NCBI GenBank assembly: GCA_902492235.1
Contig: CABUKS010000012.1
Location: 1-64,000 of the forward strand
DNA: 64,000 nucleotides
From: an uncultured Collinsella sp.
Lineage (GTDB): Bacteria > Actinomycetota > Coriobacteriia > Coriobacteriales > Coriobacteriaceae
Reading direction: 5' to 3'
Position numbers and translations under genes: made by a program. The notes under the pieces were generated by a model, which had not been told where the DNA came from, did not search any database, and saw only the letters and a program-made list of their open reading frames with translations. The stretch's first letter is position 1; each line of letters opens with the position of its first letter. Positions 43,477 to 52,308 of the stretch are shown piece after piece.

Positions 43477-44582
43477 TTCGCCGTCAACTGATCAATTTCC
43501 AAAACCGCAGCGTCGATGTCCGTGTCGGATTGGGTGCGTTCGATGAACTGTCGCGTATGTTTGCCTCGGCCGTGGGCAAGCCTAAGCGCGCGATGGTCGT
43601 TTGGAACACCGCCACATCCGAGCGTTTTGGTGAAGTCGTCGAGCATGCGCTGGTCGACGCCGGTTTTGCCGTGTCGCCGCTAGTCCTCGAGGTTTCGCCT
43701 GCTGGTGCCACGCTGGCCGATGCTGATGCTATCTTTGGCGCCCTGTCTGCCAACGGCGTTACCTGCGACGATCTGGTTGTCGCCGTTGGCGATGCCGCAA
43801 CCTGCTCGGTTGTTAGCTGGTGCGCCAACCAGTGGTGCGGCCGAACCGAGTGCGCGTTGCTGCCGACGACCTTCGACGCCATGCTCACGGTCGCGACGAC
43901 CATGAAGCCGCTCGTCGCCTCGTCGGCCAATGCGCTTCCCGCTATCGCGTTCCGTCCCGAACCGGGCTTGGTCGTGTGTGACCTCGACCTTGTTCGTGAG
44001 GCGGACCCCGAGGACCTCAAGCTCGGCTTTGTGGTACTTGTTGGCACCATGCTTTCGAGCAGTAAGTCCCGCTGGAATCAGTTTACTGAGACCGTCCCCG
44101 AGATTCTCGCGGGCGAGGAGGTCGCGCTCGTCAATGCCGTTCAATGGTCTCAGACTGCCCGTAAGGACGTACTGATGGCCACGAACCCGAGCGCTCGCCA
44201 TGCGCTCGATTTTGGCAAGACGGGGGAGTGTACCCTGCGCGCCTGCTTGGGCGATGCCGCTTCGCAGGTCCCTGCCTATCAGCTGTTATCCGAGGGCATG
44301 CGCTTTGAGGCGCGCCTAGCACATGATGCCTGCGACTTTGATATCGATTACGTCTTTGAGGTCGATGACTGCCTGGAGGACTTTGGCATCGAGGAACTTG
44401 CCTTCGACCTGGAGCCCACCGCGTTTATCGAGGAGTTCCGCAGGCAGCAGTTCGCCCGCTCGAACCGCAGCATGCTGCCGCTGCCCGCAGCGCTCGGCGC
44501 CATTCGTCTAACGAGCGTTGAGGACGAGGTTCTTGAGCGCCACGCTCATGCCTACTTGGCTTCTCGCAAAGAACTTCTCTAA
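43473..44582 (+). CDS. Degenerate 3-dehydroquinate synthase-like protein
   Basis: This 369-residue protein has the AroB fold order: an N-terminal Rossmann part (VGLGAFDELSRMF, AMVVWNTAT), and a central segment VVAVGDAATCSVVSW...LLPTTFDAML, where AroB has GGGVVGDLAGF...VPTTLLAQ. The C terminus is helical. The key residues are missing: the GGKTGVN lysine region reads TTMKPLVASSAN, the SGLAEVIK glutamate is gone, and the two zinc histidines (HTFGHA, HGEAV) are replaced by FGKTGEC and PAYQLLSEG. Catalysis of 3-dehydroquinate formation is therefore doubtful. Start overlaps aroK. Confidence 0.75.
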   Translation: MIRRQLINFQNRSVDVRVGLGAFDELSRMFASAVGKPKRAMVVWNTATSERFGEVVEHALVDAGFAVSPLVLEVSPAGATLADADAIFGALSANGVTCDDLVVAVGDAATCSVVSWCANQWCGRTECALLPTTFDAMLTVATTMKPLVASSANALPAIAFRPEPGLVVCDLDLVREADPEDLKLGFVVLVGTMLSSSKSRWNQFTETVPEILAGEEVALVNAVQWSQTARKDVLMATNPSARHALDFGKTGECTLRACLGDAASQVPAYQLLSEGMRFEARLAHDACDFDIDYVFEVDDCLEDFGIEELAFDLEPTAFIEEFRRQQFARSNRSMLPLPAALGAIRLTSVEDEVLERHAHAYLASRKELL

Positions 44583-44619
44583 GATTTATTGACATCCATC
44601 GTCTTTCGTATCATGTTGA

Positions 44620-44682
44620 GGGGCGGGTTTTCAATCGGTTGCGGATCGCATACGATTCCGTACGTTGATTGAGACCCGTCCC
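44620..44682 (+). promoter_or_regulatory. Leader hairpin before the Xaa-Pro peptidase
   Basis: GGGCGGGTTTTCAATC (44621-44636) pairs imperfectly with GATTGAGACCCGTCCC (44667-44682), enclosing CGGATCG/CGATTCCG. A TTGACA at 44589 lies upstream, but the -10 spacing is poor. It may be a structured 5' leader. Confidence 0.45.
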
Positions 44683-44714
44683 GTCTTTATAGAGACAACA
44701 AGAAAGGAATCTGC

Positions 44715-45845
44715 ATGTCTGAGTTTGCTGCCGGTCCTGCCGGTCGTATCGAGCGTGTCCGTGCCCTGATGGTCGAGCGTGGCTACGACGCCATCGTGGT
44801 GCGCGACGAGGCCAACCTTCGTTGGCTTACGGGCGTGAAGGGCGTCTTCGACTACACCTTCGAGTTCCCGCACGCTGCGTTTATTACGGCCGACCAGTGC
44901 CTGTTCCACACCGACTCGCGTTACCTCAACAGCTTTGAGGAGAACACGCCCGCCGGCAGCCCCTGGGTCTACGACATGGACGAGGGCACCATCCCCGGTT
45001 GGGTCGCCGGCAAGATTGCGGCCAACAAGTGCCGCGTCTGCGCTGTCGAGGACGATATGCAGATTAATTTCTACCAGGGCATTCAGCGCGGCCTGGAGGA
45101 CCGCTCCGTCGCCTGCATGCTGCCGCTGATGCACGACGACATCCGCAAGATGCGCGCCATCAAGGACGCCGAGGAGATCGAGCTCATGCGCCACGCACAG
45201 TCGATCACCGACGCCGCCTTCCAGCACATGCTCGGGTTTATTAAGCCCGGTATGACCGAGAAGCAGGTTCGCAACGAGCTCGAGAACTTTATGTTCGCCA
45301 ACGGCGCCGATAGCCTTGCCTTCGGCTCCATCGTGGCGAGCGGTCCCAACACCGCCAACCCGCATGCCGTGCCGAGCGACCGCGTGATCGAGAAGGGCGA
45401 TTTCGTTCTTATGGATTACGGCGCGGGCTACTGTGATTACCGCTCCGACATGACACGCACCGTCGTGATGGGCGAGCCCACGCAGGAGCAGCTCGACCTG
45501 TACGCACTCGTGCGCCGCACGCACGAGGAATGCGTCGCCGCCATCCATCCGGGCGTCGAGGGCAACGACATTTTCAAGCTTTCCAAGAAGATTATCGGCG
45601 ATGCCGGCTATGGCGATTATTACAACCATGGTCTGGGTCACGGCGTGGGCATCGACATCCATGAGCTGCCCAACTTCAACCGCAGCAAGAACACCATCGA
45701 GGTCGGCTCGGTTATCACCATGGAGCCCGGCGTGTATCTGCCCGGTGTGGGCGGCGTGCGTTTGGAGGACTACGGCGTGGTCACCGAGAACGGCTACGAG
45801 CCCTTCACCAAGACTCCGCACGACCTGCACGTCATCGATTGCTAG
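44715..45845 (+). CDS. Xaa-Pro peptidase, M24B family
   Basis: This metallopeptidase of 376 residues has an N-terminal creatinase-like domain and a pita-bread catalytic domain. Its five metal ligands are visible: Asp in VLMDYGAGY, Asp in YRSDMTRT, His in GLGHGVG, Glu in TMEPGVY, and Glu in VRLEDYG. Length fits PepQ/PepP proteins. AAAGGAA precedes the ATG at 44715. It is the usual gene just before efp in Gram-positive bacteria. Confidence 0.92.
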   Translation: MSEFAAGPAGRIERVRALMVERGYDAIVVRDEANLRWLTGVKGVFDYTFEFPHAAFITADQCLFHTDSRYLNSFEENTPAGSPWVYDMDEGTIPGWVAGKIAANKCRVCAVEDDMQINFYQGIQRGLEDRSVACMLPLMHDDIRKMRAIKDAEEIELMRHAQSITDAAFQHMLGFIKPGMTEKQVRNELENFMFANGADSLAFGSIVASGPNTANPHAVPSDRVIEKGDFVLMDYGAGYCDYRSDMTRTVVMGEPTQEQLDLYALVRRTHEECVAAIHPGVEGNDIFKLSKKIIGDAGYGDYYNHGLGHGVGIDIHELPNFNRSKNTIEVGSVITMEPGVYLPGVGGVRLEDYGVVTENGYEPFTKTPHDLHVIDC

Positions 45846-45867
45846 CCCATTTCGATAGATTTTTGGG

Positions 45868-45910
45868 GCGGGGCGTCCGGATCGATTCGGACGCCCCGCG
45901 TTCTCTTTTT
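45868..45910 (+). terminator. Intrinsic terminator before efp
   Basis: The stem GCGGGGCGTCCG/CGGACGCCCCGC is followed by TTCTCTTTTT. Confidence 0.88.
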
Positions 45911-45941
45911 ATGCGCTCGCTGCAGGCGCCGTCAGCAAGTG

Positions 45942-45947
45942 TATAAT
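45942..45947 (+). promoter_or_regulatory. efp -10 box
   Basis: A perfect TATAAT lies 57 bp before the efp start, directly after the terminator; the -35 is weak. Confidence 0.55.
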
Positions 45948-46004
45948 TTCGGTCGTATGTAATTTGGACGCTTGTGCGTTCTGCCCATAACAAGAAAGGT
46001 CGCT

Positions 46005-46568
46005 ATGCCTACCATTTCTACCGCCGACTTCAAGAACGGCCTCGGTCTCCGCATCAAGGACAAGGTCTACACCATCGTCGAGTTCCAGCATGTCAAGCCG
46101 GGCAAGGGCGGCGCGTTTGTGCGCTACAAGACCCGCGACATCAAGAGCGGCCGTGTCGTCGAGAACACCTGCAACGCCGGCACCAAGTTCGAGAGCGTCA
46201 TGCTCACCACCCGTGAGTTCCAGTACCTCTACAACGATGGCGCCGACTACATCTTCATGGACAACGAGACCTATGAGCAGGTTCCCGTTCCCGAGGACAT
46301 GGTGGGCGAGAACTCCAAGTGGCTGCGCGAGAACGACATTTGCCAGCTGCTCTTCGCTGACGATGAGCTCATGGGCGTGACCCCGCCGATGTTCATCGAG
46401 ACCACCATCGTCCAGACCGACCCGGGCTTTAAGGGCGACACCGTCCAGGGTTCCACCAAGCCGGCCACGATTGACACCGGCGCTGTCATCCAGGTCCCCA
46501 TGTACCTCAACGAGGGCGAGGTCATCAAGGTTGACACCCGCGACGGCAAGTTCGTCTCCCGCGTCTAG
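46005..46568 (+). CDS. efp: Translation elongation factor P
   Basis: EF-P of 187 residues rescues ribosomes stalled at polyproline. The N-terminal KOW-like domain contains KPGKGGAFVR, with the conserved tip lysine at residue 34. The two OB domains follow, with PMFIETTIVQTDPGFKGDT and the terminal TRDGKFVSRV signature. No EpmA/EpmB-type or YmfI modification gene is nearby. AAGAAAGG precedes the ATG. Confidence 0.96.
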   Translation: MPTISTADFKNGLGLRIKDKVYTIVEFQHVKPGKGGAFVRYKTRDIKSGRVVENTCNAGTKFESVMLTTREFQYLYNDGADYIFMDNETYEQVPVPEDMVGENSKWLRENDICQLLFADDELMGVTPPMFIETTIVQTDPGFKGDTVQGSTKPATIDTGAVIQVPMYLNEGEVIKVDTRDGKFVSRV

Positions 46569-46592
46569 CAACCAACTCTTCTAGGAGGACTC

Positions 46593-46955
46593 ATGCCCCA
46601 GGAAATCAAGATTGACGGCATCGGCATTTCGCCCGATGTTCTGACCGCCATCGTCTCGCGCGCCGTGTCCGATGTCGAGGGCATCGCCTCCGTTGGCGTC
46701 AAGGACCTTGCCATCAACCTTGTCTCCATGATGCTCTCGTCCAAGGCCCCGGCTTCCGAGCCGGCGGTCGAGGCCGAGGTCGTCGGCGACAAGCTCGCAC
46801 TCACCGTGCGTGTCGTGGTGTTCTTTGGCTATCCGTTCAAGAAACTCGCCGAGGCCGTTCGCGCCGCCGTGGTCGCCGCCATCGATGCTCAGGTGGGCGT
46901 CGAGGTCGAGCGCGTTGACGTTTGCATCGATGGCCTCGTTTTCCCCAAGGAGTAA
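46593..46955 (+). CDS. Asp23/Gls24 family protein (second copy)
   Basis: This 120-residue family member has the typical GIGISPDVLTAIVSRAVSDVEGIASVG start and a C-terminal PFKKLAEAVRAAV helix. It lies between efp and nusB, the conserved position of the yqhY gene in Gram-positive bacteria. AGGAGG precedes the ATG. It is only distantly similar to the copy at 559-915. Confidence 0.88.
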   Translation: MPQEIKIDGIGISPDVLTAIVSRAVSDVEGIASVGVKDLAINLVSMMLSSKAPASEPAVEAEVVGDKLALTVRVVVFFGYPFKKLAEAVRAAVVAAIDAQVGVEVERVDVCIDGLVFPKE

Positions 46956-46958
46956 CCT

Positions 46959-47543
46959 TTGAGCCTTAAGGTTTATCGCGGGCGTACGCTTGCCCGCAGT
47001 CAGGCGCTGCAGCTGCTGTTCCAGGCCGAGGCCACGGACAGCCCGCTCGAGCGCGTCCTCGAGGGTGATTTCCTGATCTCGAAGGGTCCCCTCGACCCCT
47101 ATGCGCTGGAGCTTTGCCGCGGTGCCTACGAGCATATCGACCGCATCGACTGCGCTCTGCGCTCCGTTGCCAAGAACTGGGATCTTATGCGCATGCCCGG
47201 CGCCGACCGCAATCTGCTGCGTATCGCCGTTTACGAGATGCGTTTCCTCACCGACGAGGAGGTCTCGGACGCCATCGTGATCAACGAGGCCGTCGAGCTT
47301 GCCAAGGCCTATGGCACCGACCAGTCCGCGTCGTTCGTCAACGGCGTGCTGGGTAAGATCGCTCGCAGCGAAGAGCTGCCGGGCGAGGACCTGTACCAGG
47401 AGCTGCTGGCCGAGGATCGCGCTCGCGAGGAGGCCCAGGCTGCCGAGGCTGCCGCAAAGGTTGCGGTTGCTCAGGCTGAGGCTGGCGTGCTGGCCGAGGA
47501 TTCGGACGCCGCCGAGGCTGTTGTCGACTCCGTCGAGGAGTAG
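46959..47543 (+). CDS. nusB: Transcription antitermination factor NusB
   Basis: NusB of 194 residues binds boxA RNA with NusE (S10) for rRNA antitermination. The core has ARSQALQLLFQAE at the N terminus and RIAVYEMRF...VINEAVELAKAYGTDQSASFVNGVLGKI. The C-terminal 45 residues, rich in Ala and Glu, extend beyond the fold and look disordered. TTG is the start, with AAGGAG upstream. Confidence 0.93.
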   Translation: MSLKVYRGRTLARSQALQLLFQAEATDSPLERVLEGDFLISKGPLDPYALELCRGAYEHIDRIDCALRSVAKNWDLMRMPGADRNLLRIAVYEMRFLTDEEVSDAIVINEAVELAKAYGTDQSASFVNGVLGKIARSEELPGEDLYQELLAEDRAREEAQAAEAAAKVAVAQAEAGVLAEDSDAAEAVVDSVEE

Positions 47544-47545
47544 CC

Positions 47546-47785
47546 ATGCCAGAGGGTTCCGTCCGCAACTTCGACGAGATCTCGGACCGTCTGGACCAGA
47601 TCATCGCTACCGTTCGCTCCAAGGATACCTCCTTGGAGCGTTCGCTCGATTTGTTTGACGAAGCGATTGAGCTGGGCTCCCGCGCGGTCGATATGGTCGA
47701 CAAGTTTGAGCTGACGCCGCGAGAGGCCGACAAGCTCGAGCAGGAATACGATGAGGATGCGGCAAACGAATCCCAGGATAGCTAG
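47546..47785 (+). CDS. xseB: Exodeoxyribonuclease VII small subunit
   Basis: This protein of 79 residues forms a helical hairpin with the family pattern FDEISDRLDQIIATV...SLERSLDLFDEAIELG. XseB binds the catalytic XseA subunit, which processes single-stranded DNA. Here no xseA precedes it; nusB lies 2 bp upstream and tlyA follows. The C terminus is acidic. Confidence 0.9.
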   Translation: MPEGSVRNFDEISDRLDQIIATVRSKDTSLERSLDLFDEAIELGSRAVDMVDKFELTPREADKLEQEYDEDAANESQDS

Positions 47786-47820
47786 GCCGCATCTCCGGAT
47801 ACGAATGGTTGATGGCATTC

Positions 47821-48624
47821 ATGAAACGCGTGCGTCTCGATGACGAACTGATTTCACAGGGCATCTGCGCCGATCGCGCGGATGCCCTTCGCACTCTTAT
47901 GGCCGGCTTGGTCTCGAGTGGCGGCGAGCGCTTGACTTCGCCGGGCCTTAAGGTAACCCCGGGCCTGCCTTTGCACGTGAAGGGGCGCATTCCCTATGTT
48001 GGCCGCGGCGGTCTTAAGCTCGAAGGCGCGCTTGATGCGTTTGGTATCAATCCGACGGGCCTTGCCTGTCTGGATGTGGGCTGCTCTACCGGCGGCTTTA
48101 CCGATTGCCTGCTCAAGCGCGGAGCTGCGACCGTTGTATCGGTGGACGTGGGTCGCGCCCAGTTCGATTGGTCGTTGCGTCAGGACGATCGCGTGACGCT
48201 GCATGAGCGCACAAATGTGACGCAGCTGCCTGAGCTTGGCTATTCCGGCGCCATCGACCTGGCTGTGTGTGATGTCTCGTTTACCAGCATCGCGAACATT
48301 ATCGATGCGGTGCTGGCGTGCCTGGCTCCTACGGGTGCATTCTGCACGCTCGTAAAGCCGCAGTTTGAGGCTCCGGCGGCGCTGGTGGGCGAGGGCGGCA
48401 TTGTGACCGATCCCGCCGTGCGCCGCGATACACTCGTGGCGGCGGTTGAACTCTTTGCTGCCAAGGGCCTGTTCCCGGTCGATGTGTGCGTGTCACCCAT
48501 TCATGGTGCCAAGGGCAACGTTGAGTTTTTCGTGTACGGCACGAGATTTGAACCCGGCGACCGCTCACAAGACGAGCTGCAATCCCAGGTATCGGTTTTG
48601 AGCGAGAAAGCTGCAACGCTATGA
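47821..48624 (+). CDS. tlyA: TlyA family rRNA 2'-O-methyltransferase (hemolysin A)
   Basis: This 267-residue protein has an N-terminal S4 domain (VRLDDELISQGICADRADA) and a FtsJ-like methyltransferase with SAM motif CLDVGCSTGGFTDCLL (about 80-95) and VKPQFEAP. TlyA enzymes 2'-O-methylate 16S and/or 23S rRNA, which matters for capreomycin sensitivity in mycobacteria. MKRVRLDDE at 47821 matches family starts; ATG 47812 is an alternative. It overlaps nadK by 4 bp. Confidence 0.91.
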   Translation: MKRVRLDDELISQGICADRADALRTLMAGLVSSGGERLTSPGLKVTPGLPLHVKGRIPYVGRGGLKLEGALDAFGINPTGLACLDVGCSTGGFTDCLLKRGAATVVSVDVGRAQFDWSLRQDDRVTLHERTNVTQLPELGYSGAIDLAVCDVSFTSIANIIDAVLACLAPTGAFCTLVKPQFEAPAALVGEGGIVTDPAVRRDTLVAAVELFAAKGLFPVDVCVSPIHGAKGNVEFFVYGTRFEPGDRSQDELQSQVSVLSEKAATL

Positions 48625-49481
48625 AGGTCTTTCTGGTTCCCAATTACTACAAGCAAGAGGCGGTCGAGAGCGGCCTGATGCTCGAGCTTTGGCTGACGCG
48701 CCAGGGCTATGAGGTCGCATGGGCTGCCGACCAGCGATCCAAGATTCAGAGCACGCCTGATATTGATGGCTCCGATTTGGTCATTACGCTCGGCGGCGAC
48801 GGTACGTTGCTGCGCGCTGCCCGCATCCTCAACCATCGCGAGATTCCTATCCTCGGTCTTTCCTATGGTCACCTGGGCTTTTTAACTGCTGCGAGCCCCG
48901 AGGAGCGCGACATTCTGCAGGTCGTGAGCGACGCCCTGTCCGGCGAGCTGCATGTGAGCCGTCGCGCTACCATCGCCGCGGATATCGTGTCCGTGCGCGA
49001 AGACGGTACGAAGGATGTCGTTCGCACCTTCGCCCTCAACGACATGGCGCTTACCCGCGGTCCGCTGTCCGATATGGTCGAGTTCGACATCACGGTGTCC
49101 GGCCATCATATCGACCGTCTGCGTGGCGACGGCGTTGTCGTGTCCACGGCGACTGGTTCTACGGGTTACGCGCTCAGTGCCGGTGGCCCCATCGTGAGCC
49201 CCGACTATACGGGCATGGTCTGCGTACCCATTGCGCCGCACACCATTCAGGCCCGTGCCTTCTTGACTTCGCCGAGTGATGTCGTCGAGATCTTTATGTC
49301 TGATGACCGTCCGAGTGTTCCGGCGATCGCTATCGACGGACAGTTTATTACTTGTGATGGTACGGTCGAGAACGTGGCTGTGCGTCGCGGTCCCGGAGAT
49401 GTGCTGCTTCTTGATTACGGTCCCGAGAGCTTCTATAACTCGGTGAGCCGTGTGTTCTACGGAGTGCGTCATGATCGATGA
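48621..49481 (+). CDS. nadK: NAD kinase
   Basis: This protein of 286 residues makes NADP from NAD and ATP or polyphosphate. Motifs are GGDGTLLRAAR (about 57-67), GHLGFLTAA, the NDMALTR segment (usual Asn-Glu replaced by Asn-Asp), and TATGSTGYALSAGGPIV (about 175-191). tlyA-nadK-recN is a conserved Gram-positive order. It overlaps recN by 11 bp. Confidence 0.95.
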   Translation: MKVFLVPNYYKQEAVESGLMLELWLTRQGYEVAWAADQRSKIQSTPDIDGSDLVITLGGDGTLLRAARILNHREIPILGLSYGHLGFLTAASPEERDILQVVSDALSGELHVSRRATIAADIVSVREDGTKDVVRTFALNDMALTRGPLSDMVEFDITVSGHHIDRLRGDGVVVSTATGSTGYALSAGGPIVSPDYTGMVCVPIAPHTIQARAFLTSPSDVVEIFMSDDRPSVPAIAIDGQFITCDGTVENVAVRRGPGDVLLLDYGPESFYNSVSRVFYGVRHDR

Positions 49482-51099
49482 GCTGCAGGTTTCCAACATT
49501 GCACTCATTCGCGAGGCGACGTTGGTGCCGAGTGCCGGCTTGACCGTCCTGACCGGTGAGACCGGTGCTGGCAAGACCGCGCTGCTTTCGGCGCTCAAGC
49601 TTATTTTGGGCGAGCGCGCCGATTCGTCGACGGTTCGCGAGGGCGAGGCGCTTGCCAGCGTCGAGGCGCGCCTGTTCGACGGCCCGCACGACACGGATGG
49701 TTTCACCGTGCAGCGCAGCCTTTCTGCCGAGGGCCGCAGCCGCGTAAAAATTGACGGCCGCATTGCCAGCGTGCGCGAGCTTTCGGAGCGCGTCGGCGTG
49801 ATGATGGATCTATGTGGCCAGCATGAACATCAGCGCCTGCTCGACCCGGCGCACCATGTTGCCATGGTCGATGCTTGGGCTGGGCGCGCGGCGCTTGAGG
49901 CACTCGAGAAGTATCGCACCTGCTTTAAGGCTTCGCGTGCCGCCGCCAAGGAGCTTCGCCGTGTGGAGGAAGCCTCGCGTGCGCAGGGGAGTCGCGTCGA
50001 GGAAGCGCGTTTTGCCCTCGAGCGTATCGCCGAGGTCGACCCCAAGCCAGGCGAGTACGAGGAACTCGAGGAGCTGCTGCCTCGCTCGGAGCACGCCGAG
50101 GTCTTGGTGGCGACGGCAAACGAGGCCCATGCATCGCTTGCTGCCGAAGGGGGAGCGCTCGATGCCGTGAACGGCGCCGTGGCCGAGCTTTCCCGCATGG
50201 CGACCGTTGACCGCAAGCTAGGTGACATCGCAGACGCACTTTCGGACGCCTGCATCTCACTCGAGGACTGCGCCAACGAGCTGCGCACCTATCGCGATGG
50301 TGTTGCGTTTGACCCTCGTGAGCTCACTCGCATGCGCGAGCGGTATTCCGACCTCAAGGGCCTGCTGCGTCAGTGGGGTCCGACCATGGACGATGTCTTT
50401 GCCATGCGCGACCGCTCACAAGAGCTGCTGTCGCTGGTCGATGATGGCGATGAACAGATCAAAAAGGCGCGTGAGGCACTCGGGAGCGCCGAGCGCGAGC
50501 TGTTCGCTGCTGCCAGGGCACTTAAGCGCGCTCGCAATACGGCGGCCCCGCGCTTCTGCCACGAGGTCGGCCGCCAGATGGCTCGCTTGGAGATGGGCGG
50601 CGCCGAGCTCGTCTGGGAGTCGCGCGATCTTCCCCGTGCTGAGTGGACGCCCGTTGGTCCTTCGAGCTACGAGCTGCTATACCGCAGCGGTGCCGGCTTG
50701 ACGCCACGTCCCCTGCGCCGCATTGCGTCGGGCGGCGAGCTCAGCCGCGTCATGCTGGCAAGCAAGGTCGTCCTCGGTAACGCGGACGGTGTTGATACGC
50801 TGGTGTTTGACGAGGTCGATGCTGGTGTCGGTGGCTCCACGGCGCGTGCGCTCGCGGGCGTGCTGGCAGATCTCGCCGCTACGCATCAGGTGATTGTCGT
50901 AACCCACTTGGCGCAGGTCGCCGTCATGGCCGACAAGCATTATGTCGTCAGCAAGGAACCGGGCGATGTTCCCCAGACGCATTTGGACGAGGTAACCGGC
51001 GAAACGCGTACCGCCGAGATCGCTCGCATGTTGAGCGGCGATCAGTCCGAGGCAAGCCTGGCGCACGCCAAACAGATGCTTGCGGAGGCGCGTGCCTAG
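49471..51099 (+). CDS. recN: DNA repair protein RecN
   Basis: RecN of 542 residues is an SMC-like ATPase that acts in double-strand break repair. Walker A TGETGAGKTALL lies near residue 30. Coiled-coils span about 150-360. The C-terminal head has the ABC signature RIASGGELSRVMLA and Walker B TLVFDEVDAGVGG, followed by VVTHLAQVA. The ATG at 49471 has GGAG 7 nt upstream within nadK. Confidence 0.95.
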   Translation: MIDELQVSNIALIREATLVPSAGLTVLTGETGAGKTALLSALKLILGERADSSTVREGEALASVEARLFDGPHDTDGFTVQRSLSAEGRSRVKIDGRIASVRELSERVGVMMDLCGQHEHQRLLDPAHHVAMVDAWAGRAALEALEKYRTCFKASRAAAKELRRVEEASRAQGSRVEEARFALERIAEVDPKPGEYEELEELLPRSEHAEVLVATANEAHASLAAEGGALDAVNGAVAELSRMATVDRKLGDIADALSDACISLEDCANELRTYRDGVAFDPRELTRMRERYSDLKGLLRQWGPTMDDVFAMRDRSQELLSLVDDGDEQIKKAREALGSAERELFAAARALKRARNTAAPRFCHEVGRQMARLEMGGAELVWESRDLPRAEWTPVGPSSYELLYRSGAGLTPRPLRRIASGGELSRVMLASKVVLGNADGVDTLVFDEVDAGVGGSTARALAGVLADLAATHQVIVVTHLAQVAVMADKHYVVSKEPGDVPQTHLDEVTGETRTAEIARMLSGDQSEASLAHAKQMLAEARA

Positions 51100-51130
51100 G
51101 CCGAGCCGCCACATGTATGTCCAATCCGGC

Positions 51131-51292
51131 CGCCACGAAACGGGTCCATCTACTACGTTTGGCAGGGCATCGGCAACCACGCCAAGAATTGCAAAAAGAA
51201 AACCGCAGGTAGAACGCCTGCGGTTTTCTCTATTTTGGGTGTATGGTTGGCGCTTGAGGTTAAAACGTAGTAGATGGGCGGATTTCGTGGCG
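51131..51292. repeat. Long inverted repeat flanking the recN/rpiR terminator
   Basis: Arms at 51131-51160 and 51263-51292 pair at 25 of 30 positions: CGCCACGAAA and CCATCTACTACGTTT are perfect, separated by a 5-nt mismatch. They enclose the terminator at 51198-51228. It lies between convergent genes with no ORF. Confidence 0.7.
51198..51228. terminator. Bidirectional terminator between recN and the RpiR gene
   Basis: The perfect 12-bp stem GAAAACCGCAGG/CCTGCGGTTTTC has a 7-nt loop; A and T runs lie on opposite sides. Confidence 0.88.
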
Positions 51293-51320
51293 AGGGGCGT
51301 CTATCGGCTCCCCAATTTAC

Positions 51321-52178
51321 CTACTCAACGACCTTATCCGGCTGGATGAGCTCCTCGTAGTAGCTGATATGCTCACGCGCGTCTTCAATCTCGGGCAGCA
51401 GGAAGTTGTAGATGACTTCGATGATCATCGTGGCGCTGATCTTGGAGAACGCAAAGTCGCCCGTCGTCAGTAGCGCTTCGTGGTTGACGGTATTAAAAGT
51501 GTAGTCTGCCAGGCGCGCGAGTGGGGATTTGCTGTCGCTGCTGATGACGACTACGGTGGCACCACAGCCGCGAGCCGCTTTTGCCATGCGATTCAGTCGG
51601 CGCGATTTGCCGGAGTTTGAGATTAGCACGATGACGTCACCCGGGCGCAACGTGAGCGCAAAGCCGATTGATGTCTCGCTGATGGTGCTCGCCATGCAGC
51701 GCAGGCCCAGCTGCGAAAACTTAAACGTCGCATCGAGCGCGACCGCGTTCGTATTGCCCACAGCTGCAAACTCAATAACCCCTGCATGCTTAAGGGCATG
51801 CACAACAGCCGCCAGCGTATCGTGGTCGATGCCGTCGATGGTCGCATTAAGCTCGCTCACCTTGGCAGCCAGGATGTTCTTGAGGCTCTGCTCCATATTG
51901 TCGAGCGAGACCTCGTCAGTCAGGCCCTCGTTACGCTGGCTTTCCAAATCCCTCGCCAACGAAAACTGAAAGCTGCGGAAGCTACCAAAGCCAAGCTTGC
52001 GGCAGAAGCGCGAAACGGTCGCCTCGGACGTGGCGGCGGCGCGCGAGAGCTGAGCGGCCGTGAGGCGTGGCGCCTCGGACTGGTGCTCCAATATATAGTC
52101 GACAATGCGCTGCTCGGACTCGCTGTATCCCTGATGGGTGCTAATGAGGGAAAGTGCGCTCTTGCTACTATCGGTCAT
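51321..52178 (-). CDS. RpiR/MurR family transcriptional regulator
   Basis: This 285-residue regulator has an N-terminal HTH_6 domain (about 1-77, with AAQLSRAAATSEATVSRFCRKLGF) and a C-terminal SIS sugar-phosphate-binding domain (about 110-245, with VILISNSGKSRRLN-like VLISNSGKS). It is divergent from the fructose PTS gene, with a 272-bp gap, so it probably senses a sugar phosphate and controls it. AGGAG precedes the ATG at 52178. Confidence 0.9.
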   Translation of the reverse strand: MTDSSKSALSLISTHQGYSESEQRIVDYILEHQSEAPRLTAAQLSRAAATSEATVSRFCRKLGFGSFRSFQFSLARDLESQRNEGLTDEVSLDNMEQSLKNILAAKVSELNATIDGIDHDTLAAVVHALKHAGVIEFAAVGNTNAVALDATFKFSQLGLRCMASTISETSIGFALTLRPGDVIVLISNSGKSRRLNRMAKAARGCGATVVVISSDSKSPLARLADYTFNTVNHEALLTTGDFAFSKISATMIIEVIYNFLLPEIEDAREHISYYEELIQPDKVVE

Positions 52179-52226
52179 GGATGGCTCCTGGTTGGCATGA
52201 AAATCTAGCTTGATTTGCAATGCCAT

Positions 52227-52232
52227 AGTATA
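52227..52232 (-). promoter_or_regulatory. Possible -10 of the RpiR gene
   Basis: Read on the - strand, TATACT lies 49 bp before the ATG. A weak TATCTT lies 17 bp further upstream. Confidence 0.4.
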
Positions 52233-52259
52233 CGGTCATTTTCAATTACAAGATACACC

Positions 52260-52287
52260 TTGCCGTTTCAAGTGTTGATGGTAAACT
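52260..52287 (+). promoter_or_regulatory. Candidate fruA promoter
   Basis: TTGCCG at 52260-52265 and TAAACT at 52282-52287 are 16 bp apart. The RpiR-like operator follows at +16 or so. Confidence 0.45.
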
Positions 52288-52308
52288 TTCACTTACCGTT
52301 TACGGTTA

